Shown: piece after piece, positions 25,625-39,317 of the stretch
How positions within the stretch are numbered: position 1 is the first letter of the stretch
Layout: each line of letters opens with the position of its first letter
Translations under genes and position numbers: made by a program
Source of the DNA: Amphiduros pacificus
Taxonomy: Eukaryota; Annelida; Polychaeta; Phyllodocida; Hesionidae
Direction of reading: 5' to 3'
DNA length: 64,000 bases
Assembly (NCBI GenBank): GCA_949316495.1
Contig: OX439012.1
Coordinates: forward strand, 22,726,666 to 22,790,665
Notes under the pieces: generated by a model
Databases searched by the model: none
The model's input: only the letters and a program-made list of their open reading frames with translations
Told to the model about the DNA's origin: nothing

Positions 25625-27600
25625 GAAGATATGACAACACTATTAACAATGTTACATCTAAATTATATGGTGAGGATATGACAGCACTGTAAACACTGTT
25701 ATGACTATGAGGATATGACAGCACTGTTAACACTGTTATGGCTATGAGGATATGACAGCACTGGTAACACTGTTATGGCTATGAGGATATGACAGCACTG
25801 TTACCACTGTTATGGCTATGAGGATATGCCAGCACTGTTAACACTGTTATGGCTATGAAGATATGACAGCAATGTTAACACTGTTATGACTATGAGGATA
25901 TGACAGCACTGTTAACACCGTTATGACTATGAGGATATGACAGCACTATAAACACTGTTATGACTATGAGGATATGACAGCACTGTTAACACTGTTATGA
26001 ATATGAGGATATGACAGCACTATTAACACTGTTATGACTATGAGGATATGACAGCACTATTAACACTGTTATGACTATGAGGATATGACAGCATTATTAA
26101 CACTGTTATGACTATGAGGATATGACAGCACTGTTAACACTGTTATGACTATGAGGATATGACAGCACTATTAACACTGTTATGACTATGAGGATATGAC
26201 AGCACTGTTAACACCGTTATGACTATGAGGATATGACAGCACTATTAACACTGTTATGACTATGAGGATATGACAGCACTATTAACACTGTTATGACTAT
26301 GAGGATATGACAGCATTATTAACACTGTTATGACTATGAGGATATGACAGCACTGTTAACACTGTTATGGCTATGAAGATTTGACAGCAATGTTAACACT
26401 GTTATGACTATGAGGATATGACAGCACTGTTAACACCGTTATGACTATGAGGATATGACAGCACTGTTAACACTGTTATTACTATGAGGATATGACAGCA
26501 CTTTTAACACTGTTATGACTATGAGGATATGACAGCACTGTTAACACTGTTATTACTATGAGGATATGACAGCACTTTTAACACTGTTATGACTATGAGG
26601 ATATGACAGCACTGTTAACACTGTTATTACTATGAGGATATGCCAACACTGTTAACACTGTTATTACTATGAGGATATGACAGCACTGTTAACACTGTTA
26701 TGACTATGAGGATATGACAGCACTGTTAACACTGTTATGGCTATGAGAATATGCCAACACTGTAAACACTGTTTTGACTATGAGGATATGACAGCACTGT
26801 TAACACTGTTATGGCTATGTTAACACTGTTATGGCTATGAGAATATGCCAACACTGTAAACACTGTTTTGACTATGAGAATATGCCAACACTGTTAACGC
26901 TGTTATGACTATGAGGATATGACAGCACTGTTAACACTGTTATGACTATGAGGATAGGACAGCACTGTTAACACTGTTATGGCTATGAGGATATGACAGC
27001 AATGTTAACACTGTTATGGCTATGAGGATATGACAGTACTGTTACCACTGTTATGAGGATATGCCAACACTGTTAACACTGTTATAGCTATGAGGATATG
27101 ACAGCACTCCTAACACTGTTATGACTATGAGGATATGACAGCACTGTTAATACTGTTATGGCTATGAGGATATGACAGCACTGTTAACACTGTTATGGCT
27201 ATGAGGATATGACAGCACTGTTAACACTGTTATGACTATGAGGATATGACAGCACTGTTAACACTGTAATGGCTATGAGGATATGACAGCACTGTTAACA
27301 CTGTTATGGCTATGTTTACACTGTTATGGCTATGAGGATATGACGGCACTGTTAACACTGTTATGACTATGAGGATATGCCAACACTGTTAACGCTGTTA
27401 TTACTATGAGGATATGACAGCACTGTTAACACTGTTATGGTTATGAGGATATGACAGCAATGTTAACACTGTTATGGCTATGTTTCTGTGGTGAGGATAC
27501 AAAATTGACACTGTTATGCCTGTGAGGATATGACAATATTGTTGACACCGTTACATCTATATTTTGTGATGGGGATATGATAACACTGTTAATACTATAA
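25625..27600. repeat. 37-bp minisatellite, about 52 copies
   Basis: The unit combines CTATGAGGATATGACAGCAC with TGTTAACACTGTTATGA. Sub-types share variants: GCCAACACTG, CACTTTTAACAC, CACTATTAAC, CACCGTTATG. Neighbouring blocks repeat the same order of variants, as at about 26000-26140 and 26190-26330, so growth involved blocks of several units. The edges near 25625 and after 27490 are degraded. The period is not a multiple of three and no open frame spans it. Confidence 0.97.
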
Positions 27601-28037
27601 TGTCTATGTTTTATGTGGAGAGAATCAATATCTGCCAGAATGTCATATTAATCCACATAGTATGATTAAAGCAAGTAAATCTACATTCACTTTGTTAGTA
27701 GAAGCTCATATAAGGCAGAAATAAATGAGATATGATCAAATGAATGAAATAAGAGCAATAGACGATATAAAATTTACATCATTTTGGATATGTATGTCAA
27801 GAAGACATTTACCTTTTTGCAATATAATAAGATATATTACACTAATTATGTAATAGACAATGCGAAGCAAAATTGCCAAATTTTGGCATGTAAATAGCAT
27901 ATGTATTAAGTGAGATATACGCGTGTGATAATTACAGCAATATACAAAAGCAGTGTGATATATATGCCAGAAGAGAGATTTTATTACAGTGAAATGGATT
28001 TATAGTTTTACCTCTACAACAAAGCTGATATCCTTTA

Positions 28038-28088
<51 letters not shown>

Positions 28089-30186
28089 CTTGATGATTAT
28101 ACATCAATAGACCAATGCAATTAAAATAGACCCTTTGGCATACATACTCTGTGATATAATCGATAGGAAATGTCATCTATTTTGCTATACAATCCTTCAC
28201 ATAAAGTAACAGTCCATTTTAAAACATCATTCAGTATCAAATAAAAAAGATACTGTTTTTTTTACTTTCAATCAAAATAAATAAAAAAAAAAGATTGTAC
28301 ATCTTATTTGCATTTGTTATTATTCTATTTCTATTCTATTATCAGTTGTATTATAGAGCACAGTTTTCATGTGAACATTGGGATGAAAATATTGGACTAG
28401 CATGTACTGTGCCCTTTCAGTCACGTGTGTATGCACCGAGGCATAGCAAAGCCAGACGCATGGATCTATGCAGGAATCTGGTGCCAGTAGTGGTTCATAG
28501 GGGTGTAGGCCTGCAGTTCATTTGACTAAGTCGATCTAATTATGAACATTTTCACATGCTACAGCAATGATTAAAATTTGTGAAATTGAATAGGCATGAC
28601 GTTTTAAAAAATGCTGTCAGTAGATATGTAATAGGTGGAATGAAATTTATCATCCAATATGAATAATTTTCTGGAGTATCTGCATTGTTTTCATCATGAA
28701 AAGATAAAAAATATTGTCACAATCTCATAGTGAATGATCTAATATGATATACAGAAATTAAAATGCGGATAAAAATGGGAAAATGTGTAATGCATCATCA
28801 AAAATGGCATTAGATCTCAATTTGGACAGAGGAATTTCTATTATTTATTTGAGTTTATACGTCACTTTCAACCTTATTTCAGTCATATCATGACGAGACC
28901 TGCTTGTAGCAGATGTATTGCTGCCTCACCGAATATTTGTTTTGCAGGTTTTTGACATGACAACTCACCCAGTCACAAAAATTTACAAAGAGAATGGATT
29001 GAACCTTCGGGCACGGACCTATGAGATCATATGAGAGACGTTTCTTTGGCAGGAATCGATATGAGAGGGTGTCAGGATAGCCCCTGGCGGCTGGGGGAGG
29101 GAAATCCGGAACCGGAACATTTACTTCAAAGTTAAAGGGGAGATAGGAAATCGCTTCAAGCCAAAGCTGTAGATTATCAGATGAGCAGACATTCAGATAG
29201 TTTCTTATGTAAAACTGGTACAGCACCTCGTAATAGATGAAGTACCGTCCCTGCAAATATTGCTGGAATGATGTCGATATAATCTAAGGTCATCTCGCGA
29301 GGTCATCAATTGAAAGTGTGTTAGTCAGAGAGCTTAGGAACAAGGTCATTACATTGCAAGAATTGTCTTGCAATTTTACCTAAAATATGAGGAATGCTCA
29401 GTTTTACATATTCTATGTTGAGCCTCTTAACATTGCTATTGCTTCTAACATATTGCAAATGAATCACGATTTATGTACCACTATGTACAAATTGTGAACA
29501 GATAACATGTAAAACCGCACATAAAAAGCTTCAACAACATCGGCCATTGTTATTGATATAACTATATATTCTGAGGGTCGCGTGGTGTCATGTTTGAAAT
29601 CAAAACATCTGATCGTTTGATGGAGACGTGAATTATTTGATAGAATCCAATTTGGTCCTGAGTTCATAGAGCGATATCAATTTGGTTAGGAACACCGACT
29701 CACAAATCACAGAACTGCCCTTTGTATGTGACAGACATAGACAATGCTTCTGCCCAAATATCTTTCATTTCAAACATTGATATTCTATAAACATAGAACC
29801 ACTGGAGTCAGCCTTCTGCAGAGAAACATATCCTATCTAAACATCCTACACAAAACAATATCCATCTGCAAGGATGCAGCAATCTCCGGCTTGATACAGA
29901 GAGAAGAACGTAATCACTGAAGATGTATGGCAGTGGACTGGAGTAGAGCAGGAATGGTTGGGGCTCAGAGGGAACAGGGGTGCGGAGGCTTGGCGCCAAT
30001 GTGGACCAAATGATTGGTCAGCTCAAATGGGCATTCCTGGTGAAACATGGGTATTGGCGGTAATTTGTAGTTTCCATGGTAACCATCTGATTGAGCTTTC
30101 AAAAAAAAGATTGCGGGAGCAGAGAGAGATAGAGAAAAAAAGAGAGTGAGAGAGTGAGAGAGTGTCAGGGCAGTTAGTGCAGTTGT
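27601..30186. other. Non-coding stretch with a TA run at 28041-28086
   Basis: Contains a (TA)n run of about 45 bp near 28041-28086. A 122-codon minus-strand frame at 28888-29256 has a short proline-rich stretch (VPVPDFPPPAARG) but no recognisable domain, and I do not call it a gene. Purine-rich GAGAGA tracts lie at 30115-30165. Confidence 0.5.
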
Positions 30187-30192
30187 GATATA

Positions 30193-30237
<45 letters not shown>
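30187..30237. repeat. (TA)n microsatellite, about 50 bp
   Basis: A TA run just after the GAGAGA-rich stretch. Confidence 0.98.
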
Positions 30238-30241
<4 letters not shown>

Positions 30242-31811
30242 TCAATTTCATTTTTTTCATAAGCTCCTATATACAATTCCCCTAGCAGTGTTTTATATTA
30301 TCTATATATCATATATAAAGTCTTGCCGGTCGTGTTTTTATATGCTCGTATGTGCAATGTACTAGTCTTGCCTGCAATGTTTGATTAGTGGATTGTTTAC
30401 ATACAACAGATTTAACATGAAAATTAATTCCCTTACCAAACAAAAGAGCAAAGTACATGCATGGGTATATGAAACCAACAGGGCCAAATGTAGGCAAAAA
30501 TATGATGCACATTCAAGTCACAGGACATTATCTATATCTGTCTATGCTGTACAGGTAATTCTGAAAATTAAGAAAGGGTCTTGCTACCACCAAATGAATA
30601 ACCATGAGATTCGTTTGTCATTACCTGAAGTCAGGCTATTGTTTCTGATGCCAACTTTCTACAAAAGCAAACAATATTAAACAGGGAATGGGTGTCAGCG
30701 TAAAGCTTATTTGGACATCAATCACCTTGTTTGAGAAAACAAAATATGTAAATGTAAAGGAATTGCTTACCAAATATTTTTTTTGTATTTACGAGAGGAT
30801 ATCCAATTATATAAATTAAACCTTTTTCAGTTTTATTTATAAATGATAATCCCTACCTTATATAACTGTCTGCTCTATAAATAGATCACGGATAATGTCT
30901 GTATATCATGCAAAGCTTGCCTTTGCTTTACCTATCTGTTTAATCTTTATATCATTCACTATCGATTCTGTTTCAAAGTTCTCATTTACATTTGCTATTC
31001 AAAACCCCTTGATCAAAATTAAGGCTTCTTCAATTAATAAATAGAAGAAGGCCACTGGAAATAGTGCCCTTCTCTTTTTAAAGATTCACAGAGAATTCTT
31101 TTGTATTGTCACATATTGACAACGATATTCAAAGATTGCTTGTTGTAATCAGTTGCGGTGTACTGGTTAATAAGAAACAAGAAATCACCAGTAGATTCTC
31201 AAATATATTTTTTATATTTTGAGTACCATGATGTATGACCATCAGAATATAGACTATATGTATTTTCCAAGTAAATCAATATTGTACTAAAATATACAAA
31301 GCAATATTTTGGGAACATCAATGCAGATTCTGGTTTGTAAATCAGGTTGAGATATTGGTGTATTTATATTGTTCCGTCAGGAAATTAGGGATGGGTGGTG
31401 ATAAACAAACGCGTGTGAGCTGAATTTATATATTGGCTTCACAATATCATCAAAGTTTTAACCAGGAAAATAGTATCATCCAATAATGTATTGAAGAATT
31501 GCCGTAGAACATATTATCTATTTATCTTCTTTTTTCAAAATGGAAAAAATATTGATTTAAAATGAACACTACGAATGAATGCATAACATATCAAAATATA
31601 TCCAATGGCGAATACCGTGGGAGATCAAGGTTTATTTTTATATGCATTATTTTCTATTGTTTTGTCGTCTGTGAATCATTTCAGCGCATAAGATAATAAA
31701 GATGCAATATTTCTCAGTTTAGTGCTGTTTATGGTTGTACCTCAGTCGTCGCTATTTGAATTATTTATAAACTGTGTCATAACGCCTCACGCCCTCGGGC
31801 GTTTTCTGCGC
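30238..31811. other. Non-coding stretch, nothing recognised
   Basis: AT-rich unique sequence. The longest frame (99 codons, plus, 30381-30680) has no domain or splice context. Confidence 0.45.
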
Positions 31812-32135
31812 ATATATCAGTGATATAAACAAACATTGATTAGCAAAACTGCCTCCATAATAGCAGATATAGACGCTCTCATATTCTCAACCACAGCACA
31901 TTTTACATAAAAAAAACATAGTTTGCATTTACTTTCAAATAATATTTAATGAATTTTACTTTGAATTTTAGTTTAGCATATAATCTAAGATATATGTCAG
32001 TGATATAAACAAATATTGATCAGCAAATCTTCCTCCATACAGCAAATATGGACACTCTCAGGTTGTCAACCGCAACACATTTGACATTTAAAAAAATTCA
32101 ACTTTCAAATTATATTTAAAGAATTTTACTTTGAA
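31812..32135. repeat. About 180-bp tandem duplication, diverged
   Basis: TCAGTGATATAAACAAACAT with GATTAGCAAAACTGCCTCCA (from about 31818) recurs as TCAGTGATATAAACAAATAT with GATCAGCAAATCTTCCTCCA (from about 31997). Both copies continue to TTACTTTGAA. The divergence shows it is older than the 74-bp duplication at 18696. Confidence 0.9.
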
Positions 32136-32687
32136 AAATATATTTTACTTTGCGAATACTATGTCATCCAACATACACAAATGTGAAAGTAAATTTTGCT
32201 ACGCTCTGTAGTCTTTTCAACAGCCGTTCTTTCCTCTTTTGCAGCTATTCTATTTCCTCTGTAATAGCTATTTTTATTCTTTTGACAAAAAGGAATGCTT
32301 CATGTTGCTATTCATCAGAATTGTACTTTTATTCATGATTAAAGAAACAAAACCACAACATATCAACCAGTTTAAACAGATTCAAGCTTGCTTTAATGGG
32401 AGCGGTTTTTTGGTTGTGTTTTGTTTTATATACACATAAAACAAAACGTATTGTTGTAAATTCTAGCCTTAAGGCAGCGTCATTCAGAGTAACGATAAAC
32501 TATTGAGGGGCAGGTGGTTTGAACCAGGCAATATCTATATAGCTTGTGAATTATAAATGATTCATTCAGTGATATAAACACTGACAGAATTCATCCTATA
32601 TTTTGGTTTTGTTTGGGGATCCATTTGTTTTTACACATCCTGAGGTAAGAAATGAAGCCCTTTAAATTTTTAAGATATATGGGTGTG
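32136..32687. other. Non-coding stretch, nothing recognised
   Basis: AT-rich. Overlapping 62- and 66-codon frames read as low-complexity hydrophobic chance frames. Confidence 0.45.
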
Positions 32688-32826
32688 GTTCTGAAGTATG
32701 ATATATGTTCTTACATCGTATAATTATATTATAATCATATCTATAGAAATTTTAAAAGTCTGGCTATGAAGTATGATATATTTTCTTATATCTTATAATT
32801 ATATTATAATCATATCTGTAGAAATT
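32688..32826. repeat. About 72-bp tandem duplication, 2 copies
   Basis: GAAGTATGATATATGTTCTT (first) and GAAGTATGATATATTTTCTT (second) begin the matching parts. Both continue through ATAATTATATTATAATCATA to TAGAAATTT. A short (ATTTC)n run follows at 32825-32845. Confidence 0.92.
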
Positions 32827-32845
32827 TCATTTCATTTCATTTCAA

Positions 32846-35015
32846 GTCATGGATATCATCTCATATTGAGCATATTCAGAGAGATGGAGAACTTCAATAT
32901 CCTAAATCTTCCTTTATATTAATTAGATGACAGACAACTAATGACTAACACCAAATAAATTGACACGTACATGTACATGTAACTATCGTGACACGCCAGG
33001 CATACATCATAGTAATGCCACGAACAGTTAAATCCTATCAGGAACAGTCTTTGTTTATTTGCATATCCCAGACAGCCCAGGACACCCCCTTACCTATTTG
33101 TACCTATTATTACGAGATATACATAAAATATCAACAAATAATAATATAATGAAACCTCCAAATTACATCTGGGACAAAACTTGAGCACAGTCCGTAATAT
33201 GTTACCTTACAGCTACATCTAAAATAAAGATTTTGCACGTGAATTTGAGAGATTCTGTAATTTCTATCTGTATATGGATTGTATCATCACCAATGGATCC
33301 TGCTGTGCAGACAAATCATGTATAATTATTTGAGATAATGAACAACATGAGAATAGAAAATAACTAAGTTCAAATTTAAGAGGGTGTGATGTGGCTTTAG
33401 AGATAGGCATGCTTCTATCTAGATTAAACATTTAATTTTGTATAATTATTATACCACTCCCACTGTCACAAATAAATATCTTGATTTGGTTCACTGTGAA
33501 GCTATAAATGTAAAATCACATCTTTTTTATGACTGAATGATGGATCTACTGTATGAGGTCTTTGTTATTGATGGGAGGATGGCATCCTGTGTAATGACAG
33601 GAGTGAAGACAACTGAAAAGTGGCAAATATTGGTCTGTTGACCTATAAAGAGGGGGTCGGAGCAACTCAACCTATTTAGACAGGCTGTGAGCTGCTCCAT
33701 TCTGAACCTACCTCTGCATCTGCCTCATATCCAAACCAATTTCCTTTTGGTGCTGCACCAAACATATTTCAGAGGGGAGCACAGCGGGTTTTAACTATAA
33801 GCAGTCTAACAGATTAAATATATGTAAATTGTTGTGTTGGGAGCGCTTTTACAAGTATTCCTTGAAGGCTGTGGTTATTAAGATTGTTAGAGCAAAGCTT
33901 TGATAGTTTTGAAATCAAGAGAGCTGTGGTTGTACTTATATTCCATATAGCCCTAATAGGTTATAAGCTTTAGTGGTATAAGTTTGATAATTAGCATTTA
34001 AGCTCATATGCATTCTCTCACAATCTTGGAATTAATTTTTTGGAAGGGCTTACACTAATTACACAGAGTCCAAAATGATTTTAACTGAGCCCTAAGGCTA
34101 ATCCGAGAGGGGTGACACCATTTTAAGACCAGATCTCTGTGGAGTATTGGGATATTGATATTTAGAGTACAAACTCACATCTGTCATAGAGTACACATCT
34201 CTCATGAGCTGCTGGGCATGGCCTAATCGATAAAAAGAAGAAACAGTTGGAGAAGCTCTATGCAGTCAGTCGCCAGACTACACTCAGTATATTTTGAGTG
34301 GCAGAATTTTGGTATATACCTATCCAAAAACAAACTACAAATCAGCATATATTCTACATAAATTAATCTTGGAAACCAACTATAAAAAATAGAATAATAA
34401 CTAATCTGAAAAGAAGTATCATATTTGGGTAAGCATTTCCATCATCTGTTTTGCATGTAAATATCCCAGCCACACACTAAGCTTTCCATTCTTTGTTGAG
34501 AGCAATGCACTATTTGTATATAATTTGACTCCATAGCGCTCTGATCGAGATATCGGGACCGTGAGCAGAATGTCAAAGTCCAGTTTAGTAGTTTAAGCTT
34601 GAAATAGAAGCGTGACCTTGCTTAACCTTGAACTCAGTTTCGTGGATAGGATTGTAAGGTCTGGCGTAGATAATTGTGCCCACAATGTGGAAATGTAATT
34701 CAAATTCAAGACTATAATTTATAACATCATTATCATTATAAACAATGAACAAGATCATTGATCGTTATACACAAAGAGATGATCATGACATATGTACGGC
34801 TTTGCCATTATTATGATGTACATACTAGTAGGATGAACAAGATTATTATTTGTATATATGGTATAATTACCATTGGTTGTAAATGCATACTCTCGATGGT
34901 AATTTTAAATTACCACAGAATGTCATTTAAAATGTTCGTTTTCAAGCATTTCTGTGTGGACTATTTCATGTATGTTACTCCAGCAAGAGGCTAGGATATT
35001 TAGCACAACAAACTG
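32846..35015. other. Non-coding stretch, nothing recognised
   Basis: AT-rich unique sequence. No exon, RNA gene or repeat array can be supported. Confidence 0.45.
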
Positions 35016-35222
35016 GCCCCACTAGCACAGTTGGTAGAGTGTAGGATCTGTGCCTTTAATGGTTATATAAGTGGAGGACGGGAGGTGGTGGGTTCGACGC
35101 CCACTGCCGGCAGTGTTACTTTCACACTGGATCTAAGACTCGAAAGTCGACCTGATATGGCCATAGTTGCTAAAAGGGTCGTAAAAACACCATTTCACAA
35201 TTTAATTTTAGCACAACAAATG
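35016..35222 (+). mobile_element. tRNA-derived SINE with A and B boxes
   Basis: The segment starts GGCCCCACTAGCACAGTTGG, in which TAGCACAGTTGG (35023-35034) is a good pol III A box. GGTTCGACGC at 35091-35100 is a B box. The boxes are about 57 bp apart, more than in a normal tRNA, so the head carries an insertion. Downstream GTCGACCTGATATGGCCATA, GTTGCTAAAAGGGTCGTAAA and an ACACCATTTCACAATTTAAT tail match the fragment at 24876-25045. It looks like a complete but old copy. Confidence 0.7.
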
Positions 35223-35854
35223 TATCCGTTGAATACCGTGAACGCACATATACCATAATGCCATGGAATTCGGTAAAACATTTTGACATAGACTGTGCCT
35301 GTGAAATGCGGCCATATTTTGCAGCTTTCTGCCACCTTCCTCCTTTTAATTAAGACTGCTTTTTATTTGATCGTTATTTCTATGCTGAATTTCCTGTTGA
35401 CTTCGCTTACATTTATTAACGATGTGGGATTTCCGGGTGATCATGTTGCCATGCTGATTGCTGGAACATATTTGGATGTTTATAATACTGTGTGTGGAAT
35501 ATGCTGGCTTCCTATCTCAGTATCACTGATGTTGACTTCATTGCAGACAGTGAAACGTCATTAATCTTTATGTCATAAAAATCTGTCTCTTGAATCTCGT
35601 GAGATGAGAAGTGTCTCTTAGATCTCACGATATTTCAATCAATGACATATATTTGCTAATCATATCATAATATAACATGAAATCATGTGACACTGATTTA
35701 TTTGTATATCAGCAACTGTTCCAGCTTAATTAACGCTGTACCAGGGTCAGAGGAGCAACCCTGCAGTCTGGACCCTGATTTTTGCTTCACCCCATTAGGT
35801 GCTATTTATAGGCACTGAGAGACACACAAACACTCCCCGATGCCCAAGGAGGGT
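35223..35854. other. Non-coding stretch
   Basis: Includes a short inverted repeat, AATCTCGTGAGATG at about 35594 against TAGATCTCACGATA at about 35617. An 89-codon hydrophobic plus-strand frame at 35295-35564 has no recognisable identity. Confidence 0.45.
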
Positions 35855-36110
35855 TGATTAATAGGTTAGTGGTTATATGTCCTTCCATATGTTGGCAGAC
35901 GCGGTTCCATTCCCAGTGTGCTAAGGTCCTCTGAGGGAGCTAAGGGGGGATGTACTACCATTACGAACCATTGCAAGATCAGGCTACAGTCTGTGTGGTT
36001 TGCCCATATGATAATGAAAAATAAGAGTGTCATTTCCCTCCTTGAACTAGGCAGGGCATTGAGTCCTTGCGCCAGGCATACAAATCTGACCAGGCGTAAT
36101 GTAAATGGTT
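35855..36110 (+). mobile_element. Degenerate SINE, head and part of body
   Basis: TAGGTTAGTGGTTAT near 35862 resembles an A box, and GGTTCCATTCC at 35902-35912 a B box. Downstream, GTGTGGTTTGCCCATATGAT and AGGCAGGGCATTGAGTCCTT correspond to the body blocks of the SINEs at 9190, 44238 and 53990. It is strongly mutated. Confidence 0.45.
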
Positions 36111-38539
36111 CTGTCGATGTGCATAGCCAACTTGAAAATACAAGCTATGACACATATTGTTGAATTGTTGAACATGTGCCATGCAACTGCTCATAGTTAA
36201 TACCTTCTACTTTGCTAACATTTAAGTTCATTCTGTGTGTTCATGATTGAAAGGCTGTGTGTTTAATAGCACACATTTACATTTGATATAAAGCACTATT
36301 TCATATAGAATGAAATTAGGAGAGAGTAAATGGTTCTTGTAAACGTCAATTTATCAGATTCAATTCAAAATCAATAAAGACATTCTTTTTAACGAGATGT
36401 CTGAAGATAGCTACTGCTTTAACAAAAAGAATTGAAATATTTTTTTTCGTGAAGACTTCTTTAAAATAATATTTTATCAATAACCTACATGTAAATCGAA
36501 ACTAGTTGAATGCAAAATAACAGGATATAGATAACAGCTATTGAGTCAATAGAAAATGACACCTGTTGATCAAATATCTAATAAAGTGGTAGGCAAAAAC
36601 AGAAAGGCGTCCTAGCGCCACAACCATATGCAGTATCAAACAGCCAACTTGTAATAATAAAACCACGAACTATGAGGCAATACACTTCACCATTGATCCT
36701 TGGCAGTGCAAATGGCTTCTTCTTCCGCAGTGTAACTGGTCAACCTTGTTGCTGTGGAGGTGTCGCGCGGCATAATTGACCAGTGAACAGAAAAGTTGTC
36801 CCCCTATAAATTTCTAGACAGCATTGATTATCCATAACAAGACACAGACATTGCTCCACAAAGTCAGGAATCAGCACTGGCTGAAAACTGTGATTTATAT
36901 ACATAGAGATTTTATATTTTAATGCAGTCAGTAACTGGAATACAAGCACAGGTCAGGAAAATTATTGTGGGACCAAAAAAAATGAGATCACGTTCCCGTG
37001 TGATTTAGTCCCGTGACTTGTCACACTATCCAATAAATTTAGTTTATATTCTAGCCTCAAGGAATGCACTCTGACCAGTAGAGGCGGACTCATTTCAAAC
37101 TTCCATTTTGTCATCCCTTGTAAGTTATCGAGGGCACAAAACAGTATTACTTGTGAACATCATGCTCTCTTGTCAATTGATAAAATGTCTTTGGTCAGGG
37201 AATTGTTCTCAAGTTTGTATTGATCCGAGGTTTGTTTGCAAGTGTTCAGAATTCCACCAGCTCATGTTGTAGTCTATGGGCAAACCCTAGTGTGAGGGTG
37301 AAGCGTCGCTTATTGGGCTCTACGCTGGCTTCGGATTTCCTTTGCCATTCAGTCCATGGAGCTGAGATCCGCCATCAGAGCACCTCAATCTCTCTCTTTG
37401 GTTGCAGATATTTCCTAGATACCTCCCAGAATGGTGTGGCTTTAGAAATTATAACACATCTACACATGGCAGATAGCATCGGCAGAGTAGACCGTAGTTT
37501 TAGGAGTCTGGGAAGTCGTACATAAACCTAACTATGATAATCAACTAGGGTTTATATTCCAAATAGCTAAAGGAGACAATCAATGGTGAGAAGTTTCAAC
37601 CATTTTCTGTTATTCTGTTTTTTCAACACAACGTATTATCGTAATCTATAATGGACTATAGATATTCTTTGTAATGTGCAAACTGTGTCATAATTCAGCT
37701 TAATTAAGTCATAATTCAAGTTTTTTTATATTGAAGTGATTATTATTTTCCCATTTACAAAATGCCACACTGAGCCATAAACCCTTAAATCAGGAAAAAC
37801 GAAATATAAAGTAATGATGTTTATATATGTTATCTACGCATGTAGGTTTGTTGTGTGTCTCCATCGTATAACTGTCACTCTTTATTATTGGAGGTAAAAA
37901 ATAGATATGTTTTGCCAGGGTTGACCCATGTTCTTGCAACAGCATCGTTTGCTATTATATGCAACAAACGATGTGTTTGGAGAGTGCTGCTGGTCGGTCC
38001 GAGATAGGGATCAGAACATGGGCAGCACAATGTGGCTATTTTGTAGTAATTACCCCCCTGAAATGTGTTGCTATAAAGAAGACTGGAATACAAATATATG
38101 GTCACAACCTTTGATAGGAGATTTTCTTCATCTGTGCTTGAGCTTGCTTTTAGTTCTTATTTAAGTTATGGTTTTATACGGAAGCTAGCCTGACACAATA
38201 TTATGCATATCCTAATTGGATTATTCTTGAATTATGTCTGTTTGACAAACAGAAATTGCGTGATTTCAAAATTGCATGCATGGCAGTTTGCCCTCACATA
38301 TAGGTTAATGAAGTCAAGTAAGCCCTTAACGAGGATGACAATAATTTTGACTTGGAAATGTCTTTATCATTTTTTTTTTCATTTAGGACATTGTATATTT
38401 GTATTGAAAGGCAAACACACAAATGAAATTAAAGTCTTCTTGATATGAAAAAGGGGGTGTAAATTGTCTCTTCTTCCTGTTTCTTTGATTTTTACAGACT
38501 TCATTATTTCTACAGACTCTAATATATTTACAGTCTTCA
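36111..38539. other. Non-coding stretch
   Basis: Unique, mostly AT-rich. The part at 37210-37510 is richer in GC and carries a 101-codon plus-strand frame. A polypyrimidine tract with CTCTTTGGTTGCAG sits near 37410, but I see no matching donor and no known protein. Confidence 0.45.
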
Positions 38540-39317
38540 ATGAGTAGGATCAATGGGTACATTCTGTGGACGCCACAGACTAACAACTTGTGGCTTCTAA
38601 CAACACTATTTCTAGCCCTGGGTGAAAAACTCCAGGCTCTTCGAACTTCTCCTTTTTCCATGTTTTTTTGGCCTTGCTCCGGTCATCTATCATCTTCTGA
38701 CATGGCATCTCCCCGATTGCAACACAAGTCTTCTTACCTTGCTTGATATCTCCTGACAAGTCACGTGACCCGGGTTATAAGACTCACCTTTGGCTAAATT
38801 TGGTTTTCTTGGTCAGCTTATTGAGGTTGAATGACAGTTACAGGACGCAGGCGCAGCAAATATGGTCGTCTTGGGCCATTATTCCTGCCATATCACGTGA
38901 CCAGCCGCCATGTCTGACTAGGTTTACACATCTTCAATGGAACCACTTGCATCAAGAGAATAACTTTGATTTGACGCGATTTAATTCCATTATTAAAATC
39001 ATAACGCCTTGAGTTTCAAACTGAATTAAAAATAAATTCCAAAATTAACCCTCTTAGGAAGAGAAAATGATTTGTTGATCAGTCTCATTCAGCATTTCAT
39101 CTCATCTTTTCAAAAGTGAACCCAATTGATGAGTAAGGCTTTCTTCTAGATTGTTACTATAAGATGGTATATATTGCATAATCTGCTTTCCCACCCACAC
39201 TTGTCTATCAGTATATTCCCTAAAACCACCAACCCACTTAAGAAAATGTTCTTATTTGATGGATGCACGGTGGATACAGAAAAATGCAAAGTTGTCAAAA
39301 TCGCAAATGGAGGCTAG
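38540..39317. other. Stretch with paired E-box palindromes
   Basis: GTCACGTGAC at 38760-38769 is a perfect 10-bp palindrome around CACGTG. A second, TATCACGTGACC, lies about 130 bp away at 38891-38902. Both occur in GC-richer sequence. Such sites bind bHLH factors such as USF or TFEB in animals; their use here is unknown. Confidence 0.4.

Noticed and set aside
28888-29256. 122-codon minus-strand frame as a gene
   Set aside because: There is no domain, no consistent splice sites and no codon bias. The proline run is short.
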